A DNA stretch of 64,000 nucleotides from CAZDWZ01 sp964509425 (GCA_964509425.1 CAZDWZ010000006.1:310001-374000), one strand, 5' to 3'; shown: positions 45,019-54,772, counted from the first letter of the stretch. Program-made: numbers and translations. Notes: generated from the letters alone by a model not told the origin.

Positions 45019-46812
45019 ATGAGCGAAACCAAGTACGCGGTCGAGTTGGAGTGCGTCGAGAAGAGCTTCCCGCGCCACGGCGGCTGGCGGTCGGTGTTCA
45101 GCGAGAGCGAGGCGCTGGCCCGGCTCTTCGGGCTCACCAAGCGCTGCTCGGTGCTTCGTGGGGTCTCCTTCCGCGCCCCGGTCGGGGTGACGCTGGGCCT
45201 CGTGGGCATGAACGGCGCCGGGAAGACCACCGTCCTCCGCCTCCTGACGACGTTGTTGAAGCCCGAGAAGGGCGACGTGCGTCTCCACGGTGTCTCCCTC
45301 ATCACGAACCCCTCGTTCGCGCGCGGGGTGATCTCGAAGGTGAGCCGCGACGAGGCGTACTCCGCGTTCACGCCGATGGAGAACATCCGGATCGCCGCGG
45401 GCCTGTACGGCGTCGATCGCGAGGCGGCGTGCGTGGCGGCCACGATCCTGTTCAAGGCGATGGGTCTCACCGACGGCAGCGTGAAGAAGGAGGAGGACGA
45501 GATCAACCAGAAGCGCACGGGGCACCTCAGCACCGGCGGGCAGGTGAAGGTCGCGCTCGTGCGGGCGCTGCTACCGCTCCTCGCCGACAAGGAGCCCGAC
45601 GCGCCGCCGGGGGTCTTGCTGCTCGACGAGGCGACCTCGAACCTTGACGTGCTCGCGGCGGAGAGCTTCTTCGAGGCGCTCCGGGTGGTCCGCCTCCGCC
45701 TGCCCAACCTCACCGTGATCATGGCGACGAACTCGGTGGGTGAGGCGTACCGCTGCGACCAGATCGTGGGCATCCTGGACGGGAAGATCATCGAAGACCC
45801 CGGTCTCGTCGCGCGCTTGCGTCAGAAGCTCGAGGGCTCCGCCGAGGCGGCGCGGGAGCTCGCGCAGTTCATCGACCCCAAGGGTGCCGCGGCCGCCGCG
45901 ACCGGGACGGAGATCAACCTTCCCGCCATCGCTGCCGTTCCCGTCACCCCGGTGAAGACCCTGACGGAGCGCGACTCCCTCGACCGGAAGCGGAACCGGG
46001 TCGTGAACATCGCGATCGTGCTGAACTTCGCGGTGCCGATCTTGGTCGGCATGTACATCTACGCGGCGACGCGGCCCCCGTTCGCGGCGTTCGTCGCCGC
46101 CGTGACCGGGATGTTGTTCACGCTCCTCGCCCGCGAAGGATTCCGGGTGATCGACCGCGAACGGTCCCCGTACAAGATGATCGAGACCGTCTTGTTAAGC
46201 CCCATGACGACGAGGCAGCACCTCAGGGCGGCGCTGTTCGTGGGGCTGAAGGCCGAGTTGAGAACGGTGACGGTGTTCGCGCTGGTGGTCTTCCTGGCGT
46301 CGCTCACCTACTCGAACATCGCGAGACAGGCGTGGATGTGCGTCTCCGCGATGGAGGTCACCGACTGGGTGGGGGTTCTGGGCACGTTTATCTTTCTCTG
46401 TGTCTCGGCGATGGCGCTCGGCTTCTGCTTCGTGCACGCCGCGTTTCTGATGCCGAGCCACTATTCATTCTTGGTGCTCCAGATTCTGCCCCACCTCCTG
46501 ATCCTCTGCGGAGGGATCTACTACTCTCCGGATGCGCTGCCGTGGGGGCTGTCGCATCTGGCTCAAATAAACCCGGTGACGTACGCGTCACAGGCGATGA
46601 TGGAGTTCCTCCACCTCCGACCCGTCCTGAAGGCCGAGCCCGCGTCGCTCCCCGCGGTGGATTTCCTGCAGTCCCTACTGCCGGGTCTCCCGCGAGGCTA
46701 CGCGTGTCTCATCCTTCTCTGCGGTCTCGGTGCGCTGTTTGCGGGCCTCGGTTCGTGGCTCTACGGGAAGCTCGAACCGCTCGTTCGCAAATCCGGCCGC
46801 TACTTCTCCTAA
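45019..46812 (+). CDS. GC-rich orphan 3: ABC-2 type exporter with fused ATPase and membrane domain
   Basis: 597 residues. The ATPase domain (1-~290) has Walker A GMNGAGKTT at 63-71, signature LSTGGQ at 170-175 (usually LSGGQ), Walker B VLLLDE at 199-204. The Q-loop position reads SKVSRDEA with no Gln, and the usual switch His after Walker B is replaced in MATNSVGEA. The C-terminal half (~325-590) has about six membrane helices, typical of ABC-2 half exporters. Could export a small molecule, lipid or polysaccharide; substrate unknown. Codon usage and GC differ from neighbours. ATG is preceded by AAAGG. Confidence 0.85.
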   Translation: MSETKYAVELECVEKSFPRHGGWRSVFSESEALARLFGLTKRCSVLRGVSFRAPVGVTLGLVGMNGAGKTTVLRLLTTLLKPEKGDVRLHGVSLITNPSFARGVISKVSRDEAYSAFTPMENIRIAAGLYGVDREAACVAATILFKAMGLTDGSVKKEEDEINQKRTGHLSTGGQVKVALVRALLPLLADKEPDAPPGVLLLDEATSNLDVLAAESFFEALRVVRLRLPNLTVIMATNSVGEAYRCDQIVGILDGKIIEDPGLVARLRQKLEGSAEAARELAQFIDPKGAAAAATGTEINLPAIAAVPVTPVKTLTERDSLDRKRNRVVNIAIVLNFAVPILVGMYIYAATRPPFAAFVAAVTGMLFTLLAREGFRVIDRERSPYKMIETVLLSPMTTRQHLRAALFVGLKAELRTVTVFALVVFLASLTYSNIARQAWMCVSAMEVTDWVGVLGTFIFLCVSAMALGFCFVHAAFLMPSHYSFLVLQILPHLLILCGGIYYSPDALPWGLSHLAQINPVTYASQAMMEFLHLRPVLKAEPASLPAVDFLQSLLPGLPRGYACLILLCGLGALFAGLGSWLYGKLEPLVRKSGRYFS

Positions 46813-46910
46813 CCGAGAAACCGGCCCGCCTCTCTCTTCCAGACAGGTTCCCGATTACATAATGCCGAAAGGCCGCCTGGTCCCCGTCAACGGACCCTCT
46901 CTTTTTGGCT

Positions 46911-47276
46911 TCAGTAGAATCTCACGGCGGAAAAGCAGATCGCAAAAAGCCACGCATAGAAAAATTTCGAAGTCGCAAGCGTCACATCCCACCGCTCCTC
47001 GAGAATTCGCGACATAAGGGCCCCAGCAAATCCGACAGCAACTGGAATCAATCCGAGGCTGAGCACGGCACGAGAAGATCCGCCGAAGTGCGGGACTGGC
47101 CAGAGCCACCTGCTGAGCGCTCCGCAGAGCAAGCCGAGAAAAAGATAGAGAAGTGTCCGTCCAACAACCGAGGGGTGCCGCTCGGAGGTATGAGTCAGGC
47201 AATCGCCAAGCATCCAGAGAAACTGTGAGAAGTGCTCGAGAAGTGCTTCCACGAGAACTTCGATCAATAAATCCAT
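46911..47276 (-). CDS. Small membrane protein
   Basis: 121 residues with three or four hydrophobic helices (about 38-60, 67-88 and 100-118) and an amphipathic N-terminus. GGAG lies 9 nt upstream of the ATG. No family recognised. Isolated, ending close to the ABC exporter's 3' end. Confidence 0.65.
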   Translation of the reverse strand: MDLLIEVLVEALLEHFSQFLWMLGDCLTHTSERHPSVVGRTLLYLFLGLLCGALSRWLWPVPHFGGSSRAVLSLGLIPVAVGFAGALMSRILEERWDVTLATSKFFYAWLFAICFSAVRFY

Positions 47277-47454
47277 AGAATTTCTCCGGCCGGGGTGGTG
47301 ATGCCCGAGAGTATGTTGTCCCTCCTTATCTGAGGGACCGGAGACGAACGATTTTCTTACGCGGAGAAGCGCCGGATAACTCCCAATCCACTCACCGTTT
47401 TAGCACAAGATTATGCAGAGACATTCTTCACCCAGCGGAGAACGTTGCTCGCTT

Positions 47455-48372
47455 TCAGATCTCGCTCTTCCACTCCGGCGAGCTCGTGAGCGACACCGCC
47501 GAACCGGTTACCGGATGAGAAAACGTCAGAGTCTCGGCATGAAGGAGAAACCCTTCGTCGGATTCCAGTCCGAGCTTCAACGCAAAACTTGTGAGCGATT
47601 TCCTGGCCCCATAGAGCGAGTCTCCCACAAGCGGGTGACCGATGTGCGCGAGATGCGCTCTCACTTGATGCCGTCGGGCACGGTTCGCTCTTACCCGGAC
47701 AATCGAGAAGCCGCCTTCTAGTTCGCGGACAACTTCGATCTCACTCTCCGCGGAGAGTGCCGTTTCGTCTCCGGGCTTCGAAAACAGCATCTTCTTTCCG
47801 TCGCTCGATGGAGTGAGCGCGAGATAGACGCTGAAAAGGTTTTCTTTGAGCTTGCCTTCGACGAGAGCGAGGTAGGACTTCTCGAACTTTCCTTCGAAGA
47901 GCTCGAGACGAAGGCTCTCCCAAACATCCGAGTTCTTCGCGGCGGTGACGAGGCCACCGGTCCAAAAATCAAGGCGCTGGATAAGCCCCGCTTCCCGGAG
48001 ATCGGGCGAAGCAGTGCGGCACTCCGCTCGAGCGGTGGCAATCATGTCCGCGAGCGTGGTCGGATCCTCCGGAGAGAGCGTCACTGTTGAAACCCCTCGG
48101 GGTTTGTTTACGACGAGGAGATGTTCATCCTCAAACACGACGGAAAGGGGCAAGGCGTTTTCCATCACGCGCGCTGCAGGAGATTCGATGCTGCCGAGAA
48201 TCTCAACGAGGCTTCCGGCAAAAACCGGAGCGCCACCGCGCATCGGGACGCCGTTCACGCGGACCAATCCCTCTTTGCAGAGATCTCTGGCCTTACTCCG
48301 GCTCAAGCCGGGGATTTCTTCCGTAAGCCACAGGTCAAATCTGGGGGATGCTTTTTCAGCGCAAAGTTTCAT
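47455..48372 (-). CDS. RluA-family pseudouridine synthase
   Basis: 305 residues from ATG 48372; longer in-frame starts are open but the S4 domain already begins at about residue 11. N-terminal S4 RNA-binding domain (RFDLWLTEEIPGLSRSKA, then VRVNGVP), then the catalytic domain: VNKPRG, catalytic Asp in QRLDFWTGG (usually HRLDxxTSG), and RRHQVRAHLAHIGHPLVGD. Converts U to pseudouridine in rRNA or tRNA. Exact site cannot be read. The QRLD and TGG substitutions are unusual for the RluA group. Confidence 0.92.
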   Translation of the reverse strand: MKLCAEKASPRFDLWLTEEIPGLSRSKARDLCKEGLVRVNGVPMRGGAPVFAGSLVEILGSIESPAARVMENALPLSVVFEDEHLLVVNKPRGVSTVTLSPEDPTTLADMIATARAECRTASPDLREAGLIQRLDFWTGGLVTAAKNSDVWESLRLELFEGKFEKSYLALVEGKLKENLFSVYLALTPSSDGKKMLFSKPGDETALSAESEIEVVRELEGGFSIVRVRANRARRHQVRAHLAHIGHPLVGDSLYGARKSLTSFALKLGLESDEGFLLHAETLTFSHPVTGSAVSLTSSPEWKSEI

Positions 48373-48460
48373 AGTGTACAAAGTATTCTGGTGTACCGGC
48401 GCTTCACCACTTGGGCTGCGCCACTGGCTTTCCATCGCCACTGACTCTGCGGTGCACTCG

Positions 48461-49882
48461 TTAGGTATTTACTGCCTGTAAGGGCGGAAGCGAGAATGGT
48501 CCGACTGATTTCGGTCCCCTCGTCTCTCCCTTATAATTCCTCTCTATCCAGCCGACGTCAAATTCCGCATCAATGAAGTTTTTCTGCCGGAGAAGCCAAC
48601 GGTGAAAATCGAGAGTCGTGGGAACACCTTCCACCAGATATTCATCGAGGCACTGCACCGATCGGGTAACGGCCTCCGCCCGATCTTTCCCGGTAATCAC
48701 AATCTTTGAGAGCAGCGCATCATAGAATGCAGAGAGCCGGCTGCCTGACTCCACCCAGCCGTCTTCGCGAACTCCGGGGCCGCCGGCGCGGGAGATGTAT
48801 TGAATCGTCCCTCTGGCCGGCTTGAACTCTTCCTTCGGATTCTCCGCATACACACGATACTCGATGGCATGACCTCGCGGCGCGATTTCCTTCTGAGTCA
48901 TGGGGAGTTTTCCGTCACGCGCGACAATGAACTGAAGCGCAACGAGGTCAACCCCGTACACTGATTCAGTGACGGGGTGCTCGACCTGGATTCGCGTGTT
49001 CATCTCGAGAAAATAAAACGGCGAATCATTTTTCTCGCCTCCGGCGACGATGCATTCGATAGTGCCGGCTCCGCCGTATTTCGTTCCGCTCACGAGATTC
49101 ACCGCGGCTTCATGCAGGCGCTTCCGCAGATCCGGATGAAGCCTCGGCGCTGGACATTCTTCGATGAGCTTTTGATATCGTCGCTGAACGGAACATTCCC
49201 GCTCACCGAAGTGAACCGCACCACCTGCGCCATCCCCGAAGATCTGCACTTCGATGTGTCGCGGCCGCTCGATAAATTTCTCGACAAACACTTGGCCGTT
49301 TCCAAACGCGGCTTCCGCTTCCGAACTCGCTTCTGCGAGCTTGCCCGGAAGCTCTGCTGGAGCGCTCACGATCCGCATCCCGCGTCCGCTCCCTCCGGCA
49401 ACCGCTTTGATAATTACCGGAAAGCCGACCTTCTTTCCGAACGCCGCGAGCTCCTCAACCGTCTTCCCCGGCTCGGTTCCCGGCACGACGGGCATTCCGA
49501 GCTCCGTCGCTTTTTTTCTCGCCTCATTTTTATCACCCATCAAGCGGATGATCGCGGCATCGGGACCAATGAAGGTGAGCCCGGCGGCGGCAACGGCGGC
49601 GGCAAACTCCGCATTCTCCGAGAAGAAACCGTATCCGGGATGAATCGAATCCGCGCCGGTTTGTTTCGCCGCTGAGATGAGTTTTTTCTGATTGAGATAC
49701 GTTTCTTTCACCGACGAACCGCCGAGCGCGAGGCGATGATCGGCAAGCCTTACATGAAGCGCGCCCGCATCGGCGTCTGAAAAAACGGCGACGGTTTCTA
49801 TACCGAGGGACTGAGCGGCGCGGATGATACGCACCGCGATTTCACCACGATTTGCGACAAGAACCCTTGAGATCTTTGCCAT
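48461..49882 (-). CDS. accC: Biotin carboxylase subunit of acetyl-CoA (or related) carboxylase
   Basis: 473 residues from ATG 49882. ATP-grasp enzyme that carboxylates biotin: NRGEIAVRI, HPGYGFFSEN, ATP-binding KAVAGGSGRGMR, GERECSVQRRYQK, and EMNTRIQVEHPVTE. No biotin-carrier protein gene (accB) adjoins it, so assignment to acetyl-CoA versus propionyl- or pyruvate-type carboxylase is by family only. GAGG lies ~10 nt upstream. Divergent from trxB. Confidence 0.92.
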   Translation of the reverse strand: MAKISRVLVANRGEIAVRIIRAAQSLGIETVAVFSDADAGALHVRLADHRLALGGSSVKETYLNQKKLISAAKQTGADSIHPGYGFFSENAEFAAAVAAAGLTFIGPDAAIIRLMGDKNEARKKATELGMPVVPGTEPGKTVEELAAFGKKVGFPVIIKAVAGGSGRGMRIVSAPAELPGKLAEASSEAEAAFGNGQVFVEKFIERPRHIEVQIFGDGAGGAVHFGERECSVQRRYQKLIEECPAPRLHPDLRKRLHEAAVNLVSGTKYGGAGTIECIVAGGEKNDSPFYFLEMNTRIQVEHPVTESVYGVDLVALQFIVARDGKLPMTQKEIAPRGHAIEYRVYAENPKEEFKPARGTIQYISRAGGPGVREDGWVESGSRLSAFYDALLSKIVITGKDRAEAVTRSVQCLDEYLVEGVPTTLDFHRWLLRQKNFIDAEFDVGWIERNYKGETRGPKSVGPFSLPPLQAVNT

Positions 49883-49953
49883 ATGTTGAATCCTCGCCAC
49901 TTCCTGTTATGTTTGCCGCTCAAATCCGTCTTAATTGCTTTGGATACTTGTTT

Positions 49954-50883
49954 ATGCCCCATCATGAAATCATCATTCTCGGTTCCGGCCCAGCAGGTCT
50001 TACAGCAGCCGTCTATACGGCGCGTGCGAATCTCTCGCCGCTTGTCGCGCACGGCCCACAGCCGGGAGGGCAGCTTACTATAACAACTCATGTGGAAAAC
50101 TTCCCTGGTTTCTCAGAGGGAATTCTCGGCCCGGATCTCATGGAAGAGATGCGGAAGCAGGCAGAGCGGTTCGGAACCACGACCATTCAGGCGCTCGCGA
50201 CGAAAGTCGACCTCAGCAAACGGCCGTTTCACATCTGGTTTGAAGACAAGGAATACACTTGCGGCGCACTGATCATCGCGACGGGCGCCAGCGCGAGAAC
50301 GCTCGGACTTCCGCAAGAGAAAGAACTGATGGGATATGGACTCTCGACCTGCGCGACCTGTGATGGTGCGTTTTTCCGCGATGTCGAAGTCGGAGTTGTC
50401 GGCGGCGGTGATTCCGCCTGTGAAGAAGCGCTCTTCCTCACGCGCTTCGCGAGTAAGGTGAAGATGATCCACCGCCGAGACTCTTTCCGGGCGTCGAAGA
50501 TCATGGCGCAGCGAGTTTTGGACAATCCAAAGATCGAAGTGTTGTGGAACAAACAACCGACCGAGCTTCTGGGAGACAGGAAGACGGGTCTCACCGGTGT
50601 GACACTCGAAGACACGGTCTCAAAGGAAAAATCGAAGCTTGATATCGGCGCGATTTTCTACGGCATCGGTCACACTCCGAATTCGCAGCTCTTCAAGGGG
50701 CTGCTCGATATGGATGAGAATGGTTATCTCATCACCGAGCCGGGCACGGTCCGCACCAAAATCGAAGGCGTGTTCGCCTGCGGCGACGTCCAAGATCACA
50801 TCTGGCGGCAAGCAGTCACCGCTGCTGGAACGGGATGCATGGCGGCAATCGACGCCGAGCGCTGGCTCGCCGAGCATAAGTAA
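49954..50883 (+). CDS. trxB: Thioredoxin reductase
   Basis: 310 residues from ATG 49954, the start that places GSGPAG (FAD site) at 10-15; the frame is open upstream but that part overlaps accC. NADPH-dependent reductase of thioredoxin. Redox CATC at 133-136, NADPH site VGGGDSA, C-terminal ACGDVQD FAD motif. No ribosome-binding site of note. Divergent from accC with a ~70-base gap. Confidence 0.95.
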   Translation: MPHHEIIILGSGPAGLTAAVYTARANLSPLVAHGPQPGGQLTITTHVENFPGFSEGILGPDLMEEMRKQAERFGTTTIQALATKVDLSKRPFHIWFEDKEYTCGALIIATGASARTLGLPQEKELMGYGLSTCATCDGAFFRDVEVGVVGGGDSACEEALFLTRFASKVKMIHRRDSFRASKIMAQRVLDNPKIEVLWNKQPTELLGDRKTGLTGVTLEDTVSKEKSKLDIGAIFYGIGHTPNSQLFKGLLDMDENGYLITEPGTVRTKIEGVFACGDVQDHIWRQAVTAAGTGCMAAIDAERWLAEHK

Positions 50884-51160
50884 GAGGAGCGCGCCCGCGC
50901 TCTTCCCTGTGCGGCAACTGTATGAAAACTCTTTGAAGTCTGTGAACGAACCCTAAAATTCCCGAATCATAAAAGCTTTGTGAAGTAGGGCATCAAAAGG
51001 TTCTTTCTCAGCACTCAGCTCCTTTTCCCTCGCGAGAAATTTTCGATTCGAAAAATCAGAATGGATTGGATGAGTGGGGATCGCGTGGTGAGCCTCGATG
51101 GTTCAGCACGCGGTTACCCACACAACCTCCCTTCACCGCAGGGAAATCAGGAGCATCACA

Positions 51161-51559
51161 GTGAACTTCTCGAACTACCGCGACGCGGTCTCGGCGCTCG
51201 TCCCGGCGCACAAGTCGTTCCAGTTCTGGCGCGGCGTGGCGGCGCTCGCGGACAGCACGAAGCTGACCGGCCACGAGATCAAGGTCACCCGGGTCAGCAT
51301 CCTCGGGAACATGGTGGACGGCTACAGCCACGGGACCGCGACCGTGCTGTACTACCGCCCGCTCAGCGACTTCGACTCCCTCGCCGAGGCCGAAGCGGCG
51401 AAGCCCCAGATCGCCGAGTTGAACGACATCCCGCTGTACGACCTCGAAGTGCTGACGGGGGGCTTCGTGTTCGACAACGGGCAGGCGATGCACGTGGAAC
51501 TCCCGGCGGGTCTCGGCAAGGAGCTGCTGGCGGGCATGCTCGACCTGAAGAAGCAGTAG
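51161..51559 (+). CDS. GC-rich orphan 4: protein of unknown function
   Basis: 132 residues from GTG 51161, chosen because CAGGAG is placed 7 nt upstream. No signal peptide or membrane helix. Mixed alpha/beta composition with a Tyr/Asp stretch (YYRPLSDFDS) and a Gly/Leu end. No family recognised. GC-rich, strong codon bias toward G/C third positions. Its 3' end faces that of the next GC-rich gene across a shared hairpin. Confidence 0.75.
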   Translation: MNFSNYRDAVSALVPAHKSFQFWRGVAALADSTKLTGHEIKVTRVSILGNMVDGYSHGTATVLYYRPLSDFDSLAEAEAAKPQIAELNDIPLYDLEVLTGGFVFDNGQAMHVELPAGLGKELLAGMLDLKKQ

Positions 51560-51657
51560 CGCTGTAGGTGTGAAGTGAACAATAAGGTTCAGCGAAGCGG
51601 CATGGATGCCCGCTTCACATCTCGTGTCTGAATCGTGATTCAAGAACATTGCAAAAC

Positions 51658-51723
51658 AAGTCGCAGCGCGAGCGAAGAGAATATAACCTCCTCTCTCGTT
51701 CCTCACCCGCGTTGCGACTTTTT
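51658..51723. terminator. GCAGCGCGAG-family hairpin, bidirectional terminator
   Basis: AAGTCGCAGCGCGAGCGAAGAG pairs imperfectly with CTCTCTCGTTC and GCGTTGCGACTT across an AT-rich loop, followed by TTTTTC on the plus strand (and AACAAG on the other side). It lies between two convergent GC-rich genes. Shares its arm sequence with hairpins at 54993 and 60694. Confidence 0.75.
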
Positions 51724-51728
51724 CTCGG

Positions 51729-52415
51729 TTAGTACGTCCCCGACGGCTCGGCATCCCACTCGCCCGAGCCGTTCTTCGCGAGCGGCCACCAGGTCTCGAC
51801 ATCGTCGCTCGCGGACGCGCCACCGATGTCGATCCGGAGACGCCGGTCAACTTCGTTATTCCACTGGAACGAGACCCCCTGGTCATCGATCTCCGAGCGG
51901 AACGGCTCGCCGACGCCGTACGGAGCGAGCACCCACCGCACCTCGTCCGGAACCGCCGTGGAGCTGATCTCCGCGAGCCGCACGGTGTACTCGGCGGCGC
52001 GCCACGCGACGTCGATGGGGATCTCGAACCGGCACTCCGCGGCCCGCGGCAATTGCACCCACTTCCGCAGCCATTTCAGCTGCTGCGGGAACCGTTTGCT
52101 GACCACGCGCCCGAGGACGGGGCGCTGCGACAGCCGCTCGACACCGTAGACGAAGCTCCGCCCCGTCAAGATGGCGAGGCGCGTCGCCTGCTCCCCGTGG
52201 CCGATCAAGAGCGTCGCCCACGTCTCGCCGTCCGGCCGAAGCGTCACGCGCACCCAGAGTCCGTCCGCGCACATCTCCTCGTGCGCGGCCAGCTCTCGGC
52301 CGACGGGGCCCCAGCCTTCGATGTCGTCGAGGGCGCGGTCGCCGGCGCGGGCCATCCGCAAGAGCCGGCCGGCGGTGTGCGCGAGTAACACCGCCTCTGC
52401 ATGGAACACGTTCAT
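51729..52415 (-). CDS. GC-rich orphan 5: paralogous RFEIP-motif protein A
   Basis: 228 residues from ATG 52415, with AAAGGAG in the leader CCCGAAAGGAGAAAAC. No signal peptide. Key motif RFEIPIDV at 129-136, preceded by RLA (79-81), SF (87-88) and KRF (107-109). The same order and spacing occurs in the gene at 61453, so the two are paralogs. Composition suggests an alpha/beta domain with many Trp. Family unknown. Strongly GC-rich. The 3' hairpin is of the same family as that of the paralog. Confidence 0.78.
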   Translation of the reverse strand: MNVFHAEAVLLAHTAGRLLRMARAGDRALDDIEGWGPVGRELAAHEEMCADGLWVRVTLRPDGETWATLLIGHGEQATRLAILTGRSFVYGVERLSQRPVLGRVVSKRFPQQLKWLRKWVQLPRAAECRFEIPIDVAWRAAEYTVRLAEISSTAVPDEVRWVLAPYGVGEPFRSEIDDQGVSFQWNNEVDRRLRIDIGGASASDDVETWWPLAKNGSGEWDAEPSGTY

Positions 52416-52867
52416 GTTTTCTCCTTTCGGGAGTTCGCCGCACATGAAAGCGGCTTGTTACGGGAGTCTGCCGGACGCGACGGGCGTCAAAACGGAACTA
52501 TCCGGCACTTGCAGAAGCGGGATGGCTTCTCCAAGCACCGGATAGAAATTCGTAACTTTAGTAAGGACCTCTTTGACTTCCTTCTCTCTTCACCACGCTG
52601 CAAAGAGAAGCGCCGAAGCACGGCGAACTCTTTGCAGGTGCGAATGATATAAACACGGCTATAAAAGGGAGAGAGCACGTTTTTTTTACATTATGATTCT
52701 CACGGTGTTTGTTTCTTCCCGCGAATGAAGTTGTGTACGTGATGAGTGGATCTTCGGATAAACCGGTTGATTTGGTTATTAAGTGGCTTCGTATTTTCTC
52801 GATTGAGCGACTTATCGAACTTCCGCCATAACACCATTGTTCACGTGAAGGGACAGTTACCGAATCT
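52416..52867. other. Intergenic region with a TGCAAAGAG hairpin
   Basis: About 450 bases between divergent starts. It contains TGCAAAGAG (52599-52607) and its inverse CTCTTTGCA (52628-52636), with a ~20-base GC-rich loop, and a T-run near 52680. No gene seen. Confidence 0.5.
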
Positions 52868-53239
52868 ATGGAAATTCTACTGCTCTTTTTTGCCGTCTAT
52901 TCGCTGGCTGCGGTTCCTGCGTATTTCGTTCTCTGGCTCGTCGCCGCGATCTGGAATCGCCTCGGATGGAAACCCCTCCCGCCGTGGGCGAAGAAGGGGA
53001 TCTATTGTCTCATTTTTACGCCAATCCTCATCAAATTCGCACACGGCGGCGTTGTCTCACCGTTCTTCTACTTCCTCTGTGCCTCTCTGCTTCACGCGCG
53101 CGAGATATCCCTCTCGTCTATTCGCAAAAGCACGTCGCTTGATTACACGCTCCTCTTGATGGCGGGAATCTGGGTGTTCGCTATGATTCTCCAGAAATTC
53201 TGGAAGCGGTCTAGTTCATCCGCACCCGACCCTCAATAG
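52868..53239 (+). CDS. Small multi-pass membrane protein
   Basis: 123 residues, about three or four hydrophobic helices (2-28, 42-58, 64-76 and 93-112), Trp-rich loops, Ser-rich C-terminus. AGGGA upstream. Family unknown. Its last 29 bases overlap the end of the convergent flavin-protein gene. Confidence 0.68.
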   Translation: MEILLLFFAVYSLAAVPAYFVLWLVAAIWNRLGWKPLPPWAKKGIYCLIFTPILIKFAHGGVVSPFFYFLCASLLHAREISLSSIRKSTSLDYTLLLMAGIWVFAMILQKFWKRSSSSAPDPQ

Positions 53240-53750
53240 AGTCATCCATCGTCCGGCCGGTAATAGCACCCAAGACGATCTTGATTCCCGAAATGGCCGC
53301 ACCGTGTTTCGTGTCCCAATAATATCCGTGAAGCGGCGTCACTTTGATCGCCGTTATCCTCGGATCGTCCAGCCCGCCAGTGAACCAATTTTTAAGAAGC
53401 GGGCTCCACAGATCCTTGATGCGCGCTTTGTCCGTGGTGATCTCCGCGATTCCGTCTAGTTGAAGAAAATCGGAATGCGCCGAACCTTGGAAGTAGAGCT
53501 TCACATTCGGATCGTGGAGAATTTCTTTGTTCTTGAAACTGTCGCTTGCACTTAAAAACCAGAGATTCCCCACATCATCCACTTCGCGAACCGCCATCGG
53601 CCGGCAGCCTGACGAATCAGGCTTCGCGCTCGAGGTGCAGAAAAAACAGCTCTCCGCTGAACCGGCGATATCCTTGATTCTATCCACGGCGTCTTCGCCG
53701 GAAACATCCGCACGGTTCTTTTCCGGCTGCTCTTTGTTGATGGAATCCAT
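53211..53750 (-). CDS. FMN-binding split-barrel (general stress protein 26-like)
   Basis: 179 residues from ATG 53750, with GGAGCAAGT just upstream. CRPMAVREVDDVGNLWFLS and the later VKLYFQGS and FLQLDGIAEI segments are typical of the pyridoxamine-phosphate-oxidase-like fold. Likely binds FMN or F420; the reaction is unknown. Ends inside the last bases of the convergent membrane-protein gene. Confidence 0.85.
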   Translation of the reverse strand: MDSINKEQPEKNRADVSGEDAVDRIKDIAGSAESCFFCTSSAKPDSSGCRPMAVREVDDVGNLWFLSASDSFKNKEILHDPNVKLYFQGSAHSDFLQLDGIAEITTDKARIKDLWSPLLKNWFTGGLDDPRITAIKVTPLHGYYWDTKHGAAISGIKIVLGAITGRTMDDSIEGRVRMN

Positions 53751-53890
53751 ACTTGCTCCTTCGGTCGAAAATTCAAACCACCGAAGATACCAGACGAGAG
53801 TTTCTCCCCATGAAACCACCGTCATGGTCTGGGATACGCGCTGAATCCACTGATGAGCTGAGCCGGGTAAAGCTCGGTCGAAGGCGAGAG

Positions 53891-54772
53891 CTAAATGGCC
53901 GGAGAACTACCAATACGGTTCTCCGCCTTTCGTCCTGCAGAGGCCTTCTCCTTACGCTCTTGTTTGCTCGAGCGTTTCGAAACACCGGGTTCGTGAGCTC
54001 CCACGAGCATGCAATCATGAATATATTTCTGACGGACGGCCTCCACGACTGAAAAATGAAGAGGAGAGCCGACGAGGATAGAACGGAGCCGTTGCTCTAC
54101 TGCAGCTTCGATACGCACTCGTTTCAGCGTAACATCCCGCACGGCGGGAAGAAGAGAAGCAACGGTTATTGGATTCTCCGTTCGTAAGATTGCCTCACGC
54201 ACATTCCCTGCGTTGTATAGGCACCCATCACGAAGCGCGCTTTCCAATCCCCTTCTGCTTCGCAAGTAGGAGAGGGTCTCGGCGGGAGAGCTTACTCCGG
54301 AACGGACCGCCGCGCGAAGCCGCGCGTCTTGCAACTCTTCGAGAAAGAAAATGTCTACCCAATCCTTCTCGCGAGCGGTTTCCTTCGTTTGAATGAGATC
54401 GTTTATCGACAAAAAGTCACACGGGCGATCGCCGTATGCCCCGTGTTCACGCCGCTGATACGCATCGGAGAACGCCGGGAACAATCGCCCTCCATACCAA
54501 AGCTTCAACTTCAGCTCGTGTGCATTTCTCTGCGACTGAAATTGAAAGCGTCGTACCGTAGACTCACGCGAGACGTCGATCTCGATCACCTGCCGCGTCG
54601 CGAGCCATCGTTCGACACTCGCACCGCTTTCCGGTGAGACGTAAAAATCAAAATCATCGGTTGTTCGGTTGAGGTCGTAATACCGGACGGCTTGTCCACC
54701 CATCACGAGCGAACGAATTCCGTTTTCTGCAAGCTCGAATTGGAGCTCTGCGAGTTCTCGATCTGATGTCAT
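53891..54772 (-). CDS. Nucleotidyltransferase-fold protein
   Basis: 293 residues from ATG 54772, chosen for its GAGAGGAACC upstream; a longer frame exists. N-terminal nucleotidyltransferase core: MGGQAVR at 24-30 and TDDFDFYV with Asp40 and Asp42, the GG...DxD arrangement of minimal NTases (DUF6036/AbiEii-like). The C-terminal half is helical, with a basic Lys/Arg/Ser tail. Could be a type IV toxin or a tailoring nucleotidyltransferase; no antitoxin-like partner is seen. Monocistronic. Confidence 0.78.
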   Translation of the reverse strand: MTSDRELAELQFELAENGIRSLVMGGQAVRYYDLNRTTDDFDFYVSPESGASVERWLATRQVIEIDVSRESTVRRFQFQSQRNAHELKLKLWYGGRLFPAFSDAYQRREHGAYGDRPCDFLSINDLIQTKETAREKDWVDIFFLEELQDARLRAAVRSGVSSPAETLSYLRSRRGLESALRDGCLYNAGNVREAILRTENPITVASLLPAVRDVTLKRVRIEAAVEQRLRSILVGSPLHFSVVEAVRQKYIHDCMLVGAHEPGVSKRSSKQERKEKASAGRKAENRIGSSPAI

